Assembly (NCBI RefSeq): GCF_004143485.2
Contig: NZ_ML974134.1
Location: forward strand, 55,252 to 119,251
Direction of reading: 5' to 3'
DNA: 64,000 bases
Source: Halorussus amylolyticus
GTDB taxonomy: Archaea; Halobacteriota; Halobacteria; Halobacteriales; Haladaptataceae
Part shown: piece by piece, positions 1-7,831 of the stretch
Numbering within the stretch: position 1 is the first letter of the stretch
How the letters are laid out: the number at the start of each line of letters is the position of its first letter
Program-made: the position numbers and the translations under genes
Notes under the pieces: generated by a model
Databases searched by the model: none
What the model was told of the DNA's origin: nothing
The model's input: the letters and a program-made list of their open reading frames with translations, nothing else

Positions 1-118
1 GTTGCGGTGCAGTGGTCGGGTGGACTGAAAGGGGCCGGACGGTCACGCGAGTGAAGCGAGCGTGACCTCGGAAGATGCGGTTTGTCTTCCGGCGCTCGCG
101 GGCGAAGCCCGTGGTAGT

Positions 119-173
119 CTCTGCGGGCCAGTATTCGCGCGGGCTGTGCGGAGAGCGCGAATATCCCGCAGAG
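119..173. repeat. Nested inverted repeat (potential cruciform)
   Basis: Two stacked pairs of arms are visible. CTCTGCGGG (119-127) pairs with CCCGCAGAG (165-173), and TATTCGCGC (132-140) pairs with GCGCGAATA (155-163), leaving a 14-base loop and a small asymmetric bulge. This makes an 18-bp imperfect stem. It could be a structured RNA end, a terminator of a gene left of the window, or a recombination hairpin. Confidence 0.6.
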
Positions 174-177
174 CGAC

Positions 178-286
178 CGCGAGCGTCCGGGGGCTTTCTG
201 GGTGTTTACGTTCGAGAGAGAAGCTCACGAAATCCCATTTTTATAGTTTTCATAGTTACGTCGCGAGCGTCCGGGGGCTTTCTGGG
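178..286. repeat. 25-bp direct repeat pair
   Basis: The 25 bases at 178-202 recur without mismatch at 262-286; the core is GCGTCCGGGGGCTTTCTGG. The copies are 84 bp apart. The first follows directly on the hairpin at 119-173. The function is unknown; a duplication scar or a repeated regulatory site is possible. Confidence 0.75.
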
Positions 287-379
287 ACGTAACAATCCCC
301 GTCTCGTCTGAATCGCTTTCCGACACTCCTTCCGCGAACAGTAGCCTTTTCGCTCCGGAAGCCCGAACGTTTCAAACGC

Positions 380-1138
380 ATGAACGCGACACTCGACCAC
401 GTGATGATGCGCGTCGAAGACCTCGACGCGGCGCTCGACTGGTATCAGGACCACCTCGACTACGAGGAGACGGGGCGCTGGGAGGCCGACACCTTCACGA
501 ACGTCTTCCTCGCGCCCGAGGGCGCACACGAGGAGAGTGCGGCCCTCGAACTCACGTACAACCACGACGGTCGCTCCTACGAGATGGGCGACGCGTGGGG
601 ACACATCGCGGTCCGCGTCGACGACGTGTACGACGCCTACGAGGAACTGATGGACGAGGGCGTCGAGGACTACCGCGACCCCGATTCCTGTGGCGGGTCG
701 TACGCCTTCGTCAAGGACCCCGACGGCCACGAGGTCGAAATCGTGGAGCGCGACTACGGCGCCGAGTGGAGCCTCGACCACACCATGATTCGGGTCGAGG
801 ACGCCGACGAAGCGCTCGGGTGGTACACCCGAAAGCTCGAATACGAGCACACCGGCCGGTGGGAGTCCGACACGTTCGCGAACTACTTCATGAAGCCCGA
901 GGACGCGGCCGACGAGGCGATGGCCGTGGAGCTGACGTACAACTACGACGGCCGCTCGTACGAGATGGGCGACGCGTGGGGCCACCTTGCAGTCCGGACC
1001 AGCGACCTCGATTCGGCGTGGGACAGCCTGATGGAACGCGACGCCGAGGACTACCGCGACCCCGAATCCTGCGACAATCGCTACGCGTTCACGAAGGACA
1101 TGGACGGCCACGAAATCGAAGTTGTGACGCGGGACTGA
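380..1138 (+). CDS. Tandem VOC (glyoxalase-like) domain protein
   Basis: This 252-residue protein is two copies of one VOC domain (about 1-125 and 128-252), which share the stretches GRSYEMGDAWGH and EDYRDP. In the first domain His7, Glu57, His75 and Glu120 fall where glyoxalase I-type enzymes place metal ligands, so a metal-dependent lactoylthiol lyase or related reaction is plausible. The second domain keeps His (LDHTMIRV), Glu (VELTY), His (WGHLAV) and Glu (HEIEVV). The length suits a fused pseudo-dimer. Haloarchaea lack glutathione, so any thiol substrate would differ from the bacterial one. The start is the first ATG after the intergenic repeats. It appears monocistronic. Family placement is good; the substrate is not known. 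Confidence 0.85.
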   Translation: MNATLDHVMMRVEDLDAALDWYQDHLDYEETGRWEADTFTNVFLAPEGAHEESAALELTYNHDGRSYEMGDAWGHIAVRVDDVYDAYEELMDEGVEDYRDPDSCGGSYAFVKDPDGHEVEIVERDYGAEWSLDHTMIRVEDADEALGWYTRKLEYEHTGRWESDTFANYFMKPEDAADEAMAVELTYNYDGRSYEMGDAWGHLAVRTSDLDSAWDSLMERDAEDYRDPESCDNRYAFTKDMDGHEIEVVTRD

Positions 1139-1871
1139 ATCGTGGCATAAAGGGCGAACCGCTCGACAAATTCTGAGACGCGTGAAGCGACGAAATCGCG
1201 GACGACGCGCGTTCGGTCATCCGCGAAGGGCGCGAGCGAACCAAGGAAAAGGCGGCCGAACGGTACGAATCGGCTCGGAATCGCGACCCTGTTCTCTCCC
1301 GGAGAAGTCGCTCGTTTCTCGCGGTATCGCTCGGTGAAACTCCCCCGCTCCCCGTAAGGCCTAAGCTACTCGCGGTAGTGGCCTTGACACCGACCGAGGA
1401 AAGTGCAGTCCGTCTCGGGAGACTGTCCTTGCGTGCATCGGTCCTCGACGACGCGATTCCTCTAGGAGTGTCGCGCGAGCGCGCACGAAAGTCCCGTAAC
1501 TAGAGTCGATAGAGAGACACGAAGTGCTGACCTGACCACTACCGCTACACAATCGAACGAGCGGTACTCGGAAAAGATACTCAAACCCGAGTACGAAATC
1601 TGTCATTGACCTCCACCCCCGTCGCGTAAGCAACCGCAACGCCCGCGTAACGGCAGCTTTCGACTTCCGAGAACGGACGTGTGAGCCGTTCCCACGCCCG
1701 AATAGCGGTTAAGATAACACAAAGTATTTACCACGCCCGCTAAATTAGTTGAACTGTACCCCTACCCATGGTGCCAGTGTTGAGTACAGGTGGTCCACAC
1801 CCGGAAACGCCGGGTTACGCAAAAAGGACTACGGGAAAGATGCTGTCGCCGACCGAATAACCAAACCAAAC
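1139..1871. other. Long intergenic region upstream of the S-layer gene
   Basis: No coding frame with haloarchaeal composition is seen in these 733 bases. A minus-strand frame at 1361-1639 is arginine- and serine-rich and looks spurious. The last 150 bases are AT-richer than their surroundings and hold a TATA-like element near 1724, followed by roughly 120 bases of presumed leader, in keeping with the long leaders known for haloarchaeal S-layer genes. Confidence 0.55.
1724..1731 (+). promoter_or_regulatory. Candidate TATA box of the S-layer gene
   Basis: GTATTTAC lies in an AT-rich patch after a long GC-rich spacer. Transcription starting about 25 bases downstream would give a leader of about 120 nt before the ATG at 1872. 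This is inference from position and composition only. Confidence 0.35.
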
Positions 1872-4037
1872 ATGACAAGCAATACAAAGAAACTTCGCGC
1901 GGTCTTCCTGGCTGCGCTTATGGTGGCGTCTGTGTTCGCAGGCACCGTAGCCTTCGCGGGTTCCGCCGCGGCGGTTAGCGCCAACGACGCAGACGACACT
2001 CTCGACGACGGCGAGCGGTATTGGCAGGGTGAGACCCTGTACCTGGACAGTGGTAACAACAACGTGGAGTGGGAACTTCACTCGGTTGAAGATGATGGCA
2101 GTGGTAGCTCAGGCGTTGACACTGACTTCGAAAGTGAAATCACTTTCGACGACGGTGCAATCCTTGACACCGCGGGTCTTGAAGACGGCGACTATGTCAT
2201 TGTTGACGAAAGCGGTAATTACGTCACATTCGATAGCAACGGCGTCGAAGACGGTACTGATACCGTCGACAATGCACTTTGGTCCCTCGCAGTCCAGGAC
2301 TTCGAAGTGACTGCGGACCCCGTTAACGTCACGAACGGTGCGGGCGACGAGAGTAACACCACGTTCGAGTTCGACTCGAACCGCGGTAGTTACGATGTCG
2401 ACGTGACGGCCGACGGACTCGACCACGAGGAACTCGCAGACATCTTCAACACCTCGCAGTACAACGACCGTGCTGTCTACGAAGATGACGACAAAGCCGT
2501 AATCACGGTCTCCGACGAACTCGAGGGTGACTTCGATGGAATCGACACCGGCGAGTACGACATGGAGTTCGACGTGAACGACACTAGCGCCGAGGACACC
2601 GCCACGGTCAACGTGACCGAGCCCGAGGACGCTTCCATCTCGCTCCCGAATAGCGTCGTCTCGGAGGAGAACGGTGACGTCGCCGAGTTCACTGTCGACA
2701 TCGAGAATACCGACACCGCTGATGTTCAGATTGGTGGCTCGGACAGTAACTTCATGGTCAACTTCTCCGTCACCGACGAGGATGACGACGACGAAGTGAC
2801 CGTCGAGTTCGACACCTCGAAATCTTACAGTGGTAGTGCGAGCGACATGGTTGACGTTGCAGGCGATGACAGTATCGACACCAGCGGAGACTACGGCGTC
2901 TACAGCGGTGAGAACTTGGACGCTGGTGGCCTGAGCGATGTCGTCGGTAACGGGAACTACGACCTTACGGTCTACCAGCAAGGCTCCGACAGCCGCGAAG
3001 ACAAGACGAGCCTCCGTCTGACCCAGCGCTCGACGGACGACCTCAACACGTGGGTCCATGCTGATGCGGGCAGCTACCCCAGCGACGTTGACGAACTCCT
3101 CGAGGGTGTCTCGGAATCTGACACCATCGCACAGAACGACCTCGTTGTCGTCGAAACCCAAGCGTCGGGTATCTACGGCAACGTCAGCGGTGCTGGCGAC
3201 TTCGGCGGCGCAAACGACTCGAAGCACGGTGTCTTCCTGAACGTCACGCAGACGAACGAGGGAGCCAACGCGCAGCCGAACGAGTTCAACGCGACGACCG
3301 CAAACGCATCGTACTTCGACGCGGAGAACAACACGTTCTTCCTCATCTTCGACACTGACGGTCACAGCATCGAAGCTGACGACGAGTACGAAGCAGAATT
3401 CAAGATCAGTGACGCACACAGCTTCACTGACGAGGAAGAGAGTGTTTCAGGCGACTTCAGTGTCCCTGAGACGAATCTCGAACTCAGCAACCTGAACGAC
3501 AACGACGAACTCGAGCTCCCGAACTCCGAGGACTCTGAGGTCTCCGGTACGAGCAACCTCGCGCCCGGCACCGAGGTCACCCTCGAAGCCGAGTCCGAGA
3601 GCGACTACTGGTCGACCTCCGGCGAAATCGACTCCGACGGGGAGTTCTCCGGTGAGTTCGACTTCTCCGGACTCGACAACGGTACGGAACTCGAGATAAC
3701 CGCCTCGGCTGACAACGTTGAGGACGCCACCGCTGACGCGATGGTCCTCGACAGCGTCGACCAGGGCGAGGACAACGAGACGGAGACGACCACGGAGGAG
3801 ACGACCACGGAAACGACCACCGAGGAAACGACCGAGGAAACGACCACCGAGGAAACGACCGAAGAGCCCGACACCACGGAAGAGCCTGACACCACCGAAG
3901 AGCCCGAGACCGACGAGGGCGACGGTGACGACGGCGACGGTGACGGTGGCGACGGCGGCATCCCCGGCTTCGGCATGGGTGTTGCCCTTGTCGCACTGCT
4001 CGGTGCCGCGCTCCTCGCGCTCCGCCGCAGCAACTGA
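1872..4037 (+). CDS. csg: S-layer glycoprotein, PGF-CTERM anchored
   Basis: This 721-residue secreted protein should be the main cell-surface lattice protein. The N-terminus is a classical haloarchaeal S-layer signal peptide (LRAVFLAALMVASVFAG..GSAAA, about residues 7-34). The body is very acidic with many N-x-S/T sequons. Residues ~634-683 are a Thr/Glu/Pro low-complexity stalk typical of O-glycosylated spacers. The C-terminus ends in a PGF motif (Pro698-Gly-Phe), a hydrophobic helix and RRSN, the PGF-CTERM tripartite signal. The frame stays open upstream to 1749, but the signal peptide places the start at ATG 1872. The archaeosortase expected to process it is encoded 1.7 kb downstream. It is somewhat shorter than the Haloferax protein (about 830 residues). 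Confidence 0.93.
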   Translation: MTSNTKKLRAVFLAALMVASVFAGTVAFAGSAAAVSANDADDTLDDGERYWQGETLYLDSGNNNVEWELHSVEDDGSGSSGVDTDFESEITFDDGAILDTAGLEDGDYVIVDESGNYVTFDSNGVEDGTDTVDNALWSLAVQDFEVTADPVNVTNGAGDESNTTFEFDSNRGSYDVDVTADGLDHEELADIFNTSQYNDRAVYEDDDKAVITVSDELEGDFDGIDTGEYDMEFDVNDTSAEDTATVNVTEPEDASISLPNSVVSEENGDVAEFTVDIENTDTADVQIGGSDSNFMVNFSVTDEDDDDEVTVEFDTSKSYSGSASDMVDVAGDDSIDTSGDYGVYSGENLDAGGLSDVVGNGNYDLTVYQQGSDSREDKTSLRLTQRSTDDLNTWVHADAGSYPSDVDELLEGVSESDTIAQNDLVVVETQASGIYGNVSGAGDFGGANDSKHGVFLNVTQTNEGANAQPNEFNATTANASYFDAENNTFFLIFDTDGHSIEADDEYEAEFKISDAHSFTDEEESVSGDFSVPETNLELSNLNDNDELELPNSEDSEVSGTSNLAPGTEVTLEAESESDYWSTSGEIDSDGEFSGEFDFSGLDNGTELEITASADNVEDATADAMVLDSVDQGEDNETETTTEETTTETTTEETTEETTTEETTEEPDTTEEPDTTEEPETDEGDGDDGDGDGGDGGIPGFGMGVALVALLGAALLALRRSN
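3771..3965 (+). repeat. Tandem low-complexity coding repeat (Thr/Glu/Pro then Asp/Gly)
   Basis: Repeats of ACGACCACCGAGGAAACGACC and variants, then GAAGAGCCTGACACCACC units, encode the TTEETTE and TEEPDT spacer of the S-layer protein, followed by a GDGDDGDG run. Units this similar are prone to slippage, so copy number probably varies between strains. Confidence 0.8.
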
Positions 4038-4054
4038 ATAGCTGACTAATCACC

Positions 4055-4070
4055 GAACCCTTCAGGGTTC
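4055..4070 (+). terminator. Hairpin and T-run after the S-layer gene
   Basis: GAACCC (4055-4060) and GGGTTC (4065-4070) form a perfect 6-bp stem with loop TTCA, 18 bases after the S-layer stop. A T-run (about 4090-4095) follows. This fits a terminator or 3' end stabiliser of an abundant transcript. Confidence 0.5.
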
Positions 4071-4227
4071 GATTCGCTTCGCGGTTCCATTTTTTCGGAC
4101 CTACACCGACCAGCGATAGCTGGTACGTGAGCACCACGACCTGTTCTAGCGAACTGGTGGACCAATACCTACGAGACACTCGAATTCAGCAGTTTTCGAA
4201 AATCAAATGTAGCCGTCGGTTCCGTTT

Positions 4228-4626
4228 TCAGTACGTTTCCACTTCGATGTCAGGGAACTTCTCGAAATCCGCGACGTTGTCGGTGAGAACCGGCTCACCG
4301 AACCGGTCGGCAACCGCTCCGATGACCGCGTCCGGTGTATCGACACCGCTATTGCCTCCGTGCTGGTGATCCGACTCAGCTAGCAGTTCGCCTGCCCGGA
4401 GCGCTGTGCGTTTGTCAACGGGCACGAGTGGGTACATCTGCAGGAGATTCTGCACTCGTCGCTGTTCGTCCGGCGAGTCGGTGAAAACCGCGCCGTACTG
4501 CAGTTCCATCACGGATGGCACTGCCACGCGCTGTACCGCGTTCGAGTCGTACAGTTCGACGGCTTTTTCGAACGCATTTTGTTTACCATCCTTTAAATCG
4601 AGCAAAAACGACGTGTCCAGAATCAT
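4228..4626 (-). CDS. vapC: PIN-domain toxin, VapC-like
   Basis: This 132-residue protein has the PIN nuclease layout: Asp4 in MILDTSFLLDL, Glu41 in VMELQYG, Asp99 in DTPDAVIGA and Asp116 in LTDNVADF, the acidic set that binds Mg2+. Such proteins are RNases that cleave tRNA, rRNA or mRNA. The start ATG overlaps the stop of the upstream gene (4-base ATGA overlap), the usual antitoxin-toxin arrangement. No key residue is missing, so it is probably active. The target RNA is unknown. Confidence 0.87.
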   Translation of the reverse strand: MILDTSFLLDLKDGKQNAFEKAVELYDSNAVQRVAVPSVMELQYGAVFTDSPDEQRRVQNLLQMYPLVPVDKRTALRAGELLAESDHQHGGNSGVDTPDAVIGAVADRFGEPVLTDNVADFEKFPDIEVETY

Positions 4627-4859
4627 TCGAACCGCTCGCGAATATCTGCACGGCGCTCTCGACCCCGATCGCGTTTTTGCTTGATTGCCTCGCGCATCTC
4701 TGCAGCGGTCTCGTCACTTTCGCCGATGATCTCTGCGAGGGCGTCCGGGGATGGGCCACCCATCAGTCGCCGCAGTGCATCCTCCATCGTTTCGTCACCT
4801 CGCTTGTGGGCTTTCACGACCTCGTGGAAGCGCTCCGAAACGCGAATCGTCTTGGTCAT
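4623..4859 (-). CDS. vapB: VapB-like antitoxin
   Basis: This 78-residue charged protein begins MTKTIRVSERFHEVV, a ribbon-helix-helix-like N-terminus, and ends in a long basic/acidic helix (residues ~45-78) that would wrap the toxin. It lies directly upstream of, and overlaps, the PIN toxin gene. The pair is divergent from the HicB gene. The AT-rich patch AATTATTAG just upstream (about 4880-4888) is the likely promoter and, by analogy with other VapBC loci, an autoregulatory operator. Confidence 0.8.
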   Translation of the reverse strand: MTKTIRVSERFHEVVKAHKRGDETMEDALRRLMGGPSPDALAEIIGESDETAAEMREAIKQKRDRGRERRADIRERFE

Positions 4860-5016
4860 ACGGTGTCTTTGTATGTACGCAATTATTAGTGTTAGCTTCA
4901 GGAAGGGGCGGTGCGCTCTTCACGGTCTTCCTGAGCAACTGAATTTCGGGCGTAAACGAAGCGCAGGCGCTAGCGCAGCCAAGCACTTATTCCGCCGGTC
5001 GGTCTAACTTGAGCCG

Positions 5017-5280
5017 ATGAGCACCACGACCGACGACCACGTCGGAGAGGGTGTCGAGTTCACCTACGAGGATGGTCTCGTCACTGCGCGCGACCTCGAA
5101 ACCGTCGTCGCATCCAGCGGGCGGTCGAAGTCCGATGCGCTCGCGATGCTCGCGGAAGCCCTCGAACTCCACGAAGGCGGTGGCGAACCCGTCGACGACG
5201 AAGACGAATTTTTCGCCACAATCGGGATAGACCTCGATGGAATCGAGGACGACGAATCACCTCCACCGTGGCTCGCGTAG
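5017..5280 (+). CDS. hicB: HicB-like antitoxin
   Basis: This 87-residue protein has the partial RNase H-like HicB fold signature: VEFTYEDGLVTARDLETVVASSGRSKSDALAMLAEALEL. It ends with an acidic tail. It would neutralise a HicA mRNA interferase, and the gene directly downstream is recognisably hicA, although broken. The hicB stop TAG is followed at once by the hicA ATG. A CTTATTC element (about 4984-4990) sits near -33 of the ATG, suggesting a leaderless transcript divergent from vapBC. Confidence 0.85.
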   Translation: MSTTTDDHVGEGVEFTYEDGLVTARDLETVVASSGRSKSDALAMLAEALELHEGGGEPVDDEDEFFATIGIDLDGIEDDESPPPWLA

Positions 5281-5532
5281 ATGGTGTACGCTGATTTCGA
5301 CGGGTGAGACATCGTCAAGGCGCTCCGTTCGAAACGCTACAAACCGGTCGGGCGCACCGGTAGCCACGTCAAGCTCCGGTACGAGCATCCTGACACCGGT
5401 GCGGTTCGCATCGTCACGGTTCCGCTTACTGATTCGGACCGAATCTCTCAGGACACGTACCGGTCTATCGCCGAACAGTGCGGTGCGAAGGACTTCGAGG
5501 AGTGGGCCGAGTGGATAGACCGCAACTGCTGA
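5281..5532 (+). pseudogene. hicA: HicA toxin with in-frame stop at codon 9
   Basis: Read in one frame from ATG 5281 this gives MVYADFDG, then TGA at 5305-5307, then DIVKALRSKRYKPVGRTGSHVKLRY... to a natural TGA at 5530-5532: 83 codons before the stop, the normal HicA length. The dsRBD-like HicA core is complete, including the catalytic His in GSHVKLRY. A single base change (for example CGA to TGA) would explain the lesion. No ATG or GTG follows in frame early enough to rescue a protein. The toxin is therefore probably dead while its antitoxin is intact, unless the TGA is read through or is a sequencing error. Confidence 0.87.
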
Positions 5533-5720
5533 TACCTTGTTGCCCACCAAATACGACCGGGTTCGATTCGCTTCGCGACACCATTTTTGGACTCTACACC
5601 GACCAGCGATAGCACCGCCGCTCGCGGAAACGCCGTGTTTCCACCGCGCTAAGCCGACGTTAACAGACTCGACCGGAGCCGACACCTCTTTATTCGGCGC
5701 GCGCTTGCTACCGAGTAACC

Positions 5721-6659
5721 GTGAGTACAGCCCTCACCGACGCGCTCGCGTGGCTCTCCGTCGGACTGTTCGGCGCGGCCGTCGTCCTCGACTGGTACGA
5801 CGGTACGCGCGGTCGCGGCCGAGCGCGCTACCTCGCGTCGGGCGCGTGGGTCGTGTTTGGCGTCTTCTGGCTGGTGTTGTTCCCGCACTTCGCGTTCGAA
5901 CAGCGGAGTTTCATCGAGGGTGCGCTCAGCCTCGCCGCGCTTCCGGCGTGTCTGTACGCCGCGTATCTGCTGGCGCAGGGTCGCGAGACGCTCTTCATCC
6001 TCTCGCGCGCGGTCGCGTTCATGGGTCTCATCTACATGCCGTTCACGATGATTTCGCCCGCGAAGACGTGGCTCATCGAGCTCGTGACGATGCAGGGCGA
6101 GTTCGTGATGCGGACGATGGGCTACGAGTTCGAGGTCATCCAGCACGAGCGCGACCTCTGGGGGACGTACCTGTTCGTCCACCCGACGAAGGGCGAGTTC
6201 ACGACCAACGTCCTGCTGGCGTGCACCGGACTCGGGAGCATGGCCATCTTCGGCGGCCTCATCGCCGCGGTTCGCGCGCCGCTCCGCCGAAAGCTCCGGG
6301 CACTCGCCATCGCCATCCCGGTCATCTGGGTGCTGAATCTCGCTCGCGTGGTGTTCATCACGCTCGCGTTCAGCTTCCAGTGGCTCCAGATATTCGTGGA
6401 CCCGATTTCGGGGCTGGTGGGGTACGACAACCCCAACATGGTGTCGTACTTCATCTCCGACCGCGTCATCGCCCAGAGTCTCTCGGTGGTGGCGCTGGTA
6501 GGTATCGCGTGGGCCGTGGCCCGCGAGGTTCCCGAGATACTGACCGTCGCCGAGGACGTGCTCTACATGGTGACCGGCGACGAGTACGACCTCCACGATG
6601 CTGTGGGCTCGGACCACGCTGTGGAGACGGCTGTTCGGGCGGATGGTGAAGGCGAGTAG
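5721..6659 (+). CDS. artA: Archaeosortase A
   Basis: This 312-residue polytopic membrane protein is the exosortase-family transpeptidase that cleaves PGF-CTERM proteins and links them to an archaeal lipid. The catalytic residues are visible: Cys168 in LLACTGLGSM, Arg209 in NLARVVF and Arg248 in ISDRVIAQ. Their spacing equals the Cys173/Arg214/Arg253 set established for Haloferax volcanii ArtA. About eight membrane segments precede a cytoplasmic tail. The start is GTG 5721 with a CTTTATTC element about 33 bases upstream. Its presumed main substrate, the S-layer glycoprotein, is the nearest upstream gene apart from the toxin-antitoxin island. Confidence 0.93.
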   Translation: MSTALTDALAWLSVGLFGAAVVLDWYDGTRGRGRARYLASGAWVVFGVFWLVLFPHFAFEQRSFIEGALSLAALPACLYAAYLLAQGRETLFILSRAVAFMGLIYMPFTMISPAKTWLIELVTMQGEFVMRTMGYEFEVIQHERDLWGTYLFVHPTKGEFTTNVLLACTGLGSMAIFGGLIAAVRAPLRRKLRALAIAIPVIWVLNLARVVFITLAFSFQWLQIFVDPISGLVGYDNPNMVSYFISDRVIAQSLSVVALVGIAWAVAREVPEILTVAEDVLYMVTGDEYDLHDAVGSDHAVETAVRADGEGE

Positions 6660-6961
6660 GAGTCGCTTTTTCGTAGTACGTGGACTTTCTTGACGGGAAT
6701 GCGGTTGAGGATTCCCGAAATAGAAGCGCAAAATCGTGAAGCTAGCTACTCCCGGTACCTAGGGGAGACCGCACAGCTCCGCACCCGCGACAGCCACACG
6801 CCTCCCCAACCGCCTGCGGTCCTCACTCCGTTGCGGTCCTCAGCCCTCGCGCGTGTCGATGCGACGCCAAACCACGGCGTCGCACCAGCACGCGCCGGAT
6901 TGAATGGTGAGAATGAGTTTCGAGACGGCAGGAAGAAATTCTCGAAACGGGTGACTGGGTT
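6660..6961. other. Intergenic region between convergent artA and dphB
   Basis: No gene is supported in these 302 bases. The C-rich stretch about 6765-6850 resembles GC-rich intergenic spacers seen in many haloarchaea. It leads into the long hairpin at 6848-6894. Confidence 0.5.
6848..6894. terminator. Long two-part hairpin between convergent genes
   Basis: The outer arms GCGCGTG (6848-6854) and CACGCGC (6888-6894) and inner arms TGCGACGCC (6859-6867) and GGCGTCGCA (6875-6883) pair perfectly around the loop AAACCAC, with a symmetric 4-base internal loop. It lies between the 3' ends of artA and dphB, so a bidirectional terminator is the simplest reading. Confidence 0.55.
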
Positions 6962-7735
6962 CTACTCCACGTCGAGCAGGTCTTCGGGCGCGTCGGCCAA
7001 CGCTGCGAGCGCGTCGGCTTCGATGTGGTGGAGGTCGCCCGGCACCACGAGGAGGTGGAGCGGGTCGCCGAACTCCCGGTCGGCGAGCGCCGAGAGGCGG
7101 TCGGCGGCCACGAGGGGTTCGGGGCTCCCGGCGCGCGCGACGGCGACCGCCAGCACGTCGTCGTAGCCCTCCGCGAGCAGTCGGGCGGCGTGGTCGGCGG
7201 TCATGTACTCGCCGCGCTGGGCTTTGATGTCGAGGTAGACCAGCGTGTGCAGGCCGCGGTCGCGGTTGTCCGAGAGCACGTCGGTCACGCTCGCCGGGAG
7301 GCCGTCCGCGCCGTGGGCGTAGTCGAACGGGAGCGTGGTCGCCTTCCCGAACCGGTAGTTCTGGAGGCCAGTCAGCCCGCTCGCCGCGGATTCGGCGGTG
7401 GGAGCGTGGACGACCCGCGTCTCGATACCGCGCTCCTCGGCTCGCAATCGGAGGTCCACATGGGTAGTCGAAATCATGGTGTCGCCCGCGGTGAGAAAGA
7501 CCGCGTCACCCGTCTCGGCCGCCCGGAGGATGTCCTCGGGGTCCTGTTCGACGCCTGCGCGGTCTCGGACCTCGATGTCCGTATCGTGGTAGGCTTCGAG
7601 GTCCTCGACGCTCGCGCCGAGTAGCGTGCTGGTGTAGAACTCCGCGAACGCGCGGTCGGCGTCGCGGATGGCGTCTCGACCCTCGACCGTGACGGAGCGC
7701 TCGTCGTAGAGTCCGAGTCCGACGAAAGTGAGCAT
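6962..7735 (-). CDS. dphB: Diphthine synthase
   Basis: This 257-residue SAM-dependent methyltransferase of the tetrapyrrole-methylase fold methylates the modified histidine of elongation factor 2 on the path to diphthamide. Family landmarks are LTFVGLGLYDERSVT at the N-terminus, the SAM loop TAGDTMISTTHVDL, and LTGLQNYRFGKATTLPF near residues 123-139. The length matches archaeal DphB. It is divergent from trm5, with the two starts about 100 bp apart, so the two translation-related genes share a promoter region. Confidence 0.93.
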   Translation of the reverse strand: MLTFVGLGLYDERSVTVEGRDAIRDADRAFAEFYTSTLLGASVEDLEAYHDTDIEVRDRAGVEQDPEDILRAAETGDAVFLTAGDTMISTTHVDLRLRAEERGIETRVVHAPTAESAASGLTGLQNYRFGKATTLPFDYAHGADGLPASVTDVLSDNRDRGLHTLVYLDIKAQRGEYMTADHAARLLAEGYDDVLAVAVARAGSPEPLVAADRLSALADREFGDPLHLLVVPGDLHHIEADALAALADAPEDLLDVE

Positions 7736-7831
7736 GGACGATGTAGGGGCCGGACGCGGCTATAGCCTTTCGAGTCTCGGTCGTCGAACCGAAACGCCAG
7801 CGTTAACGCTGAACCGTTCCACGCTACGGAT

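Larger units (their letters stand above)
1..379. other. Intergenic stretch with hairpin and direct repeat, no convincing gene
   Basis: No open frame here looks like a real protein; the frames present are arginine-rich shadows. The stretch holds a nested inverted repeat (119-173) and a 25-bp direct repeat (178-202 and 262-286). The bases just before 380 carry the promoter or leader of the VOC gene. Confidence 0.6.
4065..5613. repeat. Pair of ~56-bp direct repeats bounding the toxin-antitoxin island
   Basis: The copies lie at 4065-4120 and 5559-5613. They share the start GGGTTCGATTCGCTTCGCG, a CCATTTTT core and the end CTACACCGACCAGCGATAGC, with a few mismatches between. The first copy is the 3' flank of the S-layer gene; the second precedes archaeosortase A. 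The two toxin-antitoxin modules lie between them. Confidence 0.85.

Noticed and set aside
206..1111. Long minus-strand frame of 301 codons opposite the VOC gene
   Set aside because: It is Val/Arg/His-rich and mirrors the plus-strand acidic protein, the usual antisense shadow of high-GC coding DNA. The plus-strand product has recognisable domains.
1361..1639. 92-codon minus-strand frame upstream of the S-layer gene
   Set aside because: It is basic and Ser/Arg-rich, unlike haloarchaeal proteins, with no promoter or partner; treated as chance.
3771..3965. Repeat array considered as CRISPR
   Set aside because: Units are 6-21 bases, contiguous without spacers, and in frame within the S-layer protein; it is a low-complexity coding repeat.
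4127..4369. Plus-strand frame starting STTTCSSELVDQ after the first 56-bp repeat
   Set aside because: Its first 14 bases match the start of hicB, but the rest runs antisense through the PIN toxin gene. At most it is a scrap of a duplicated hicB start.
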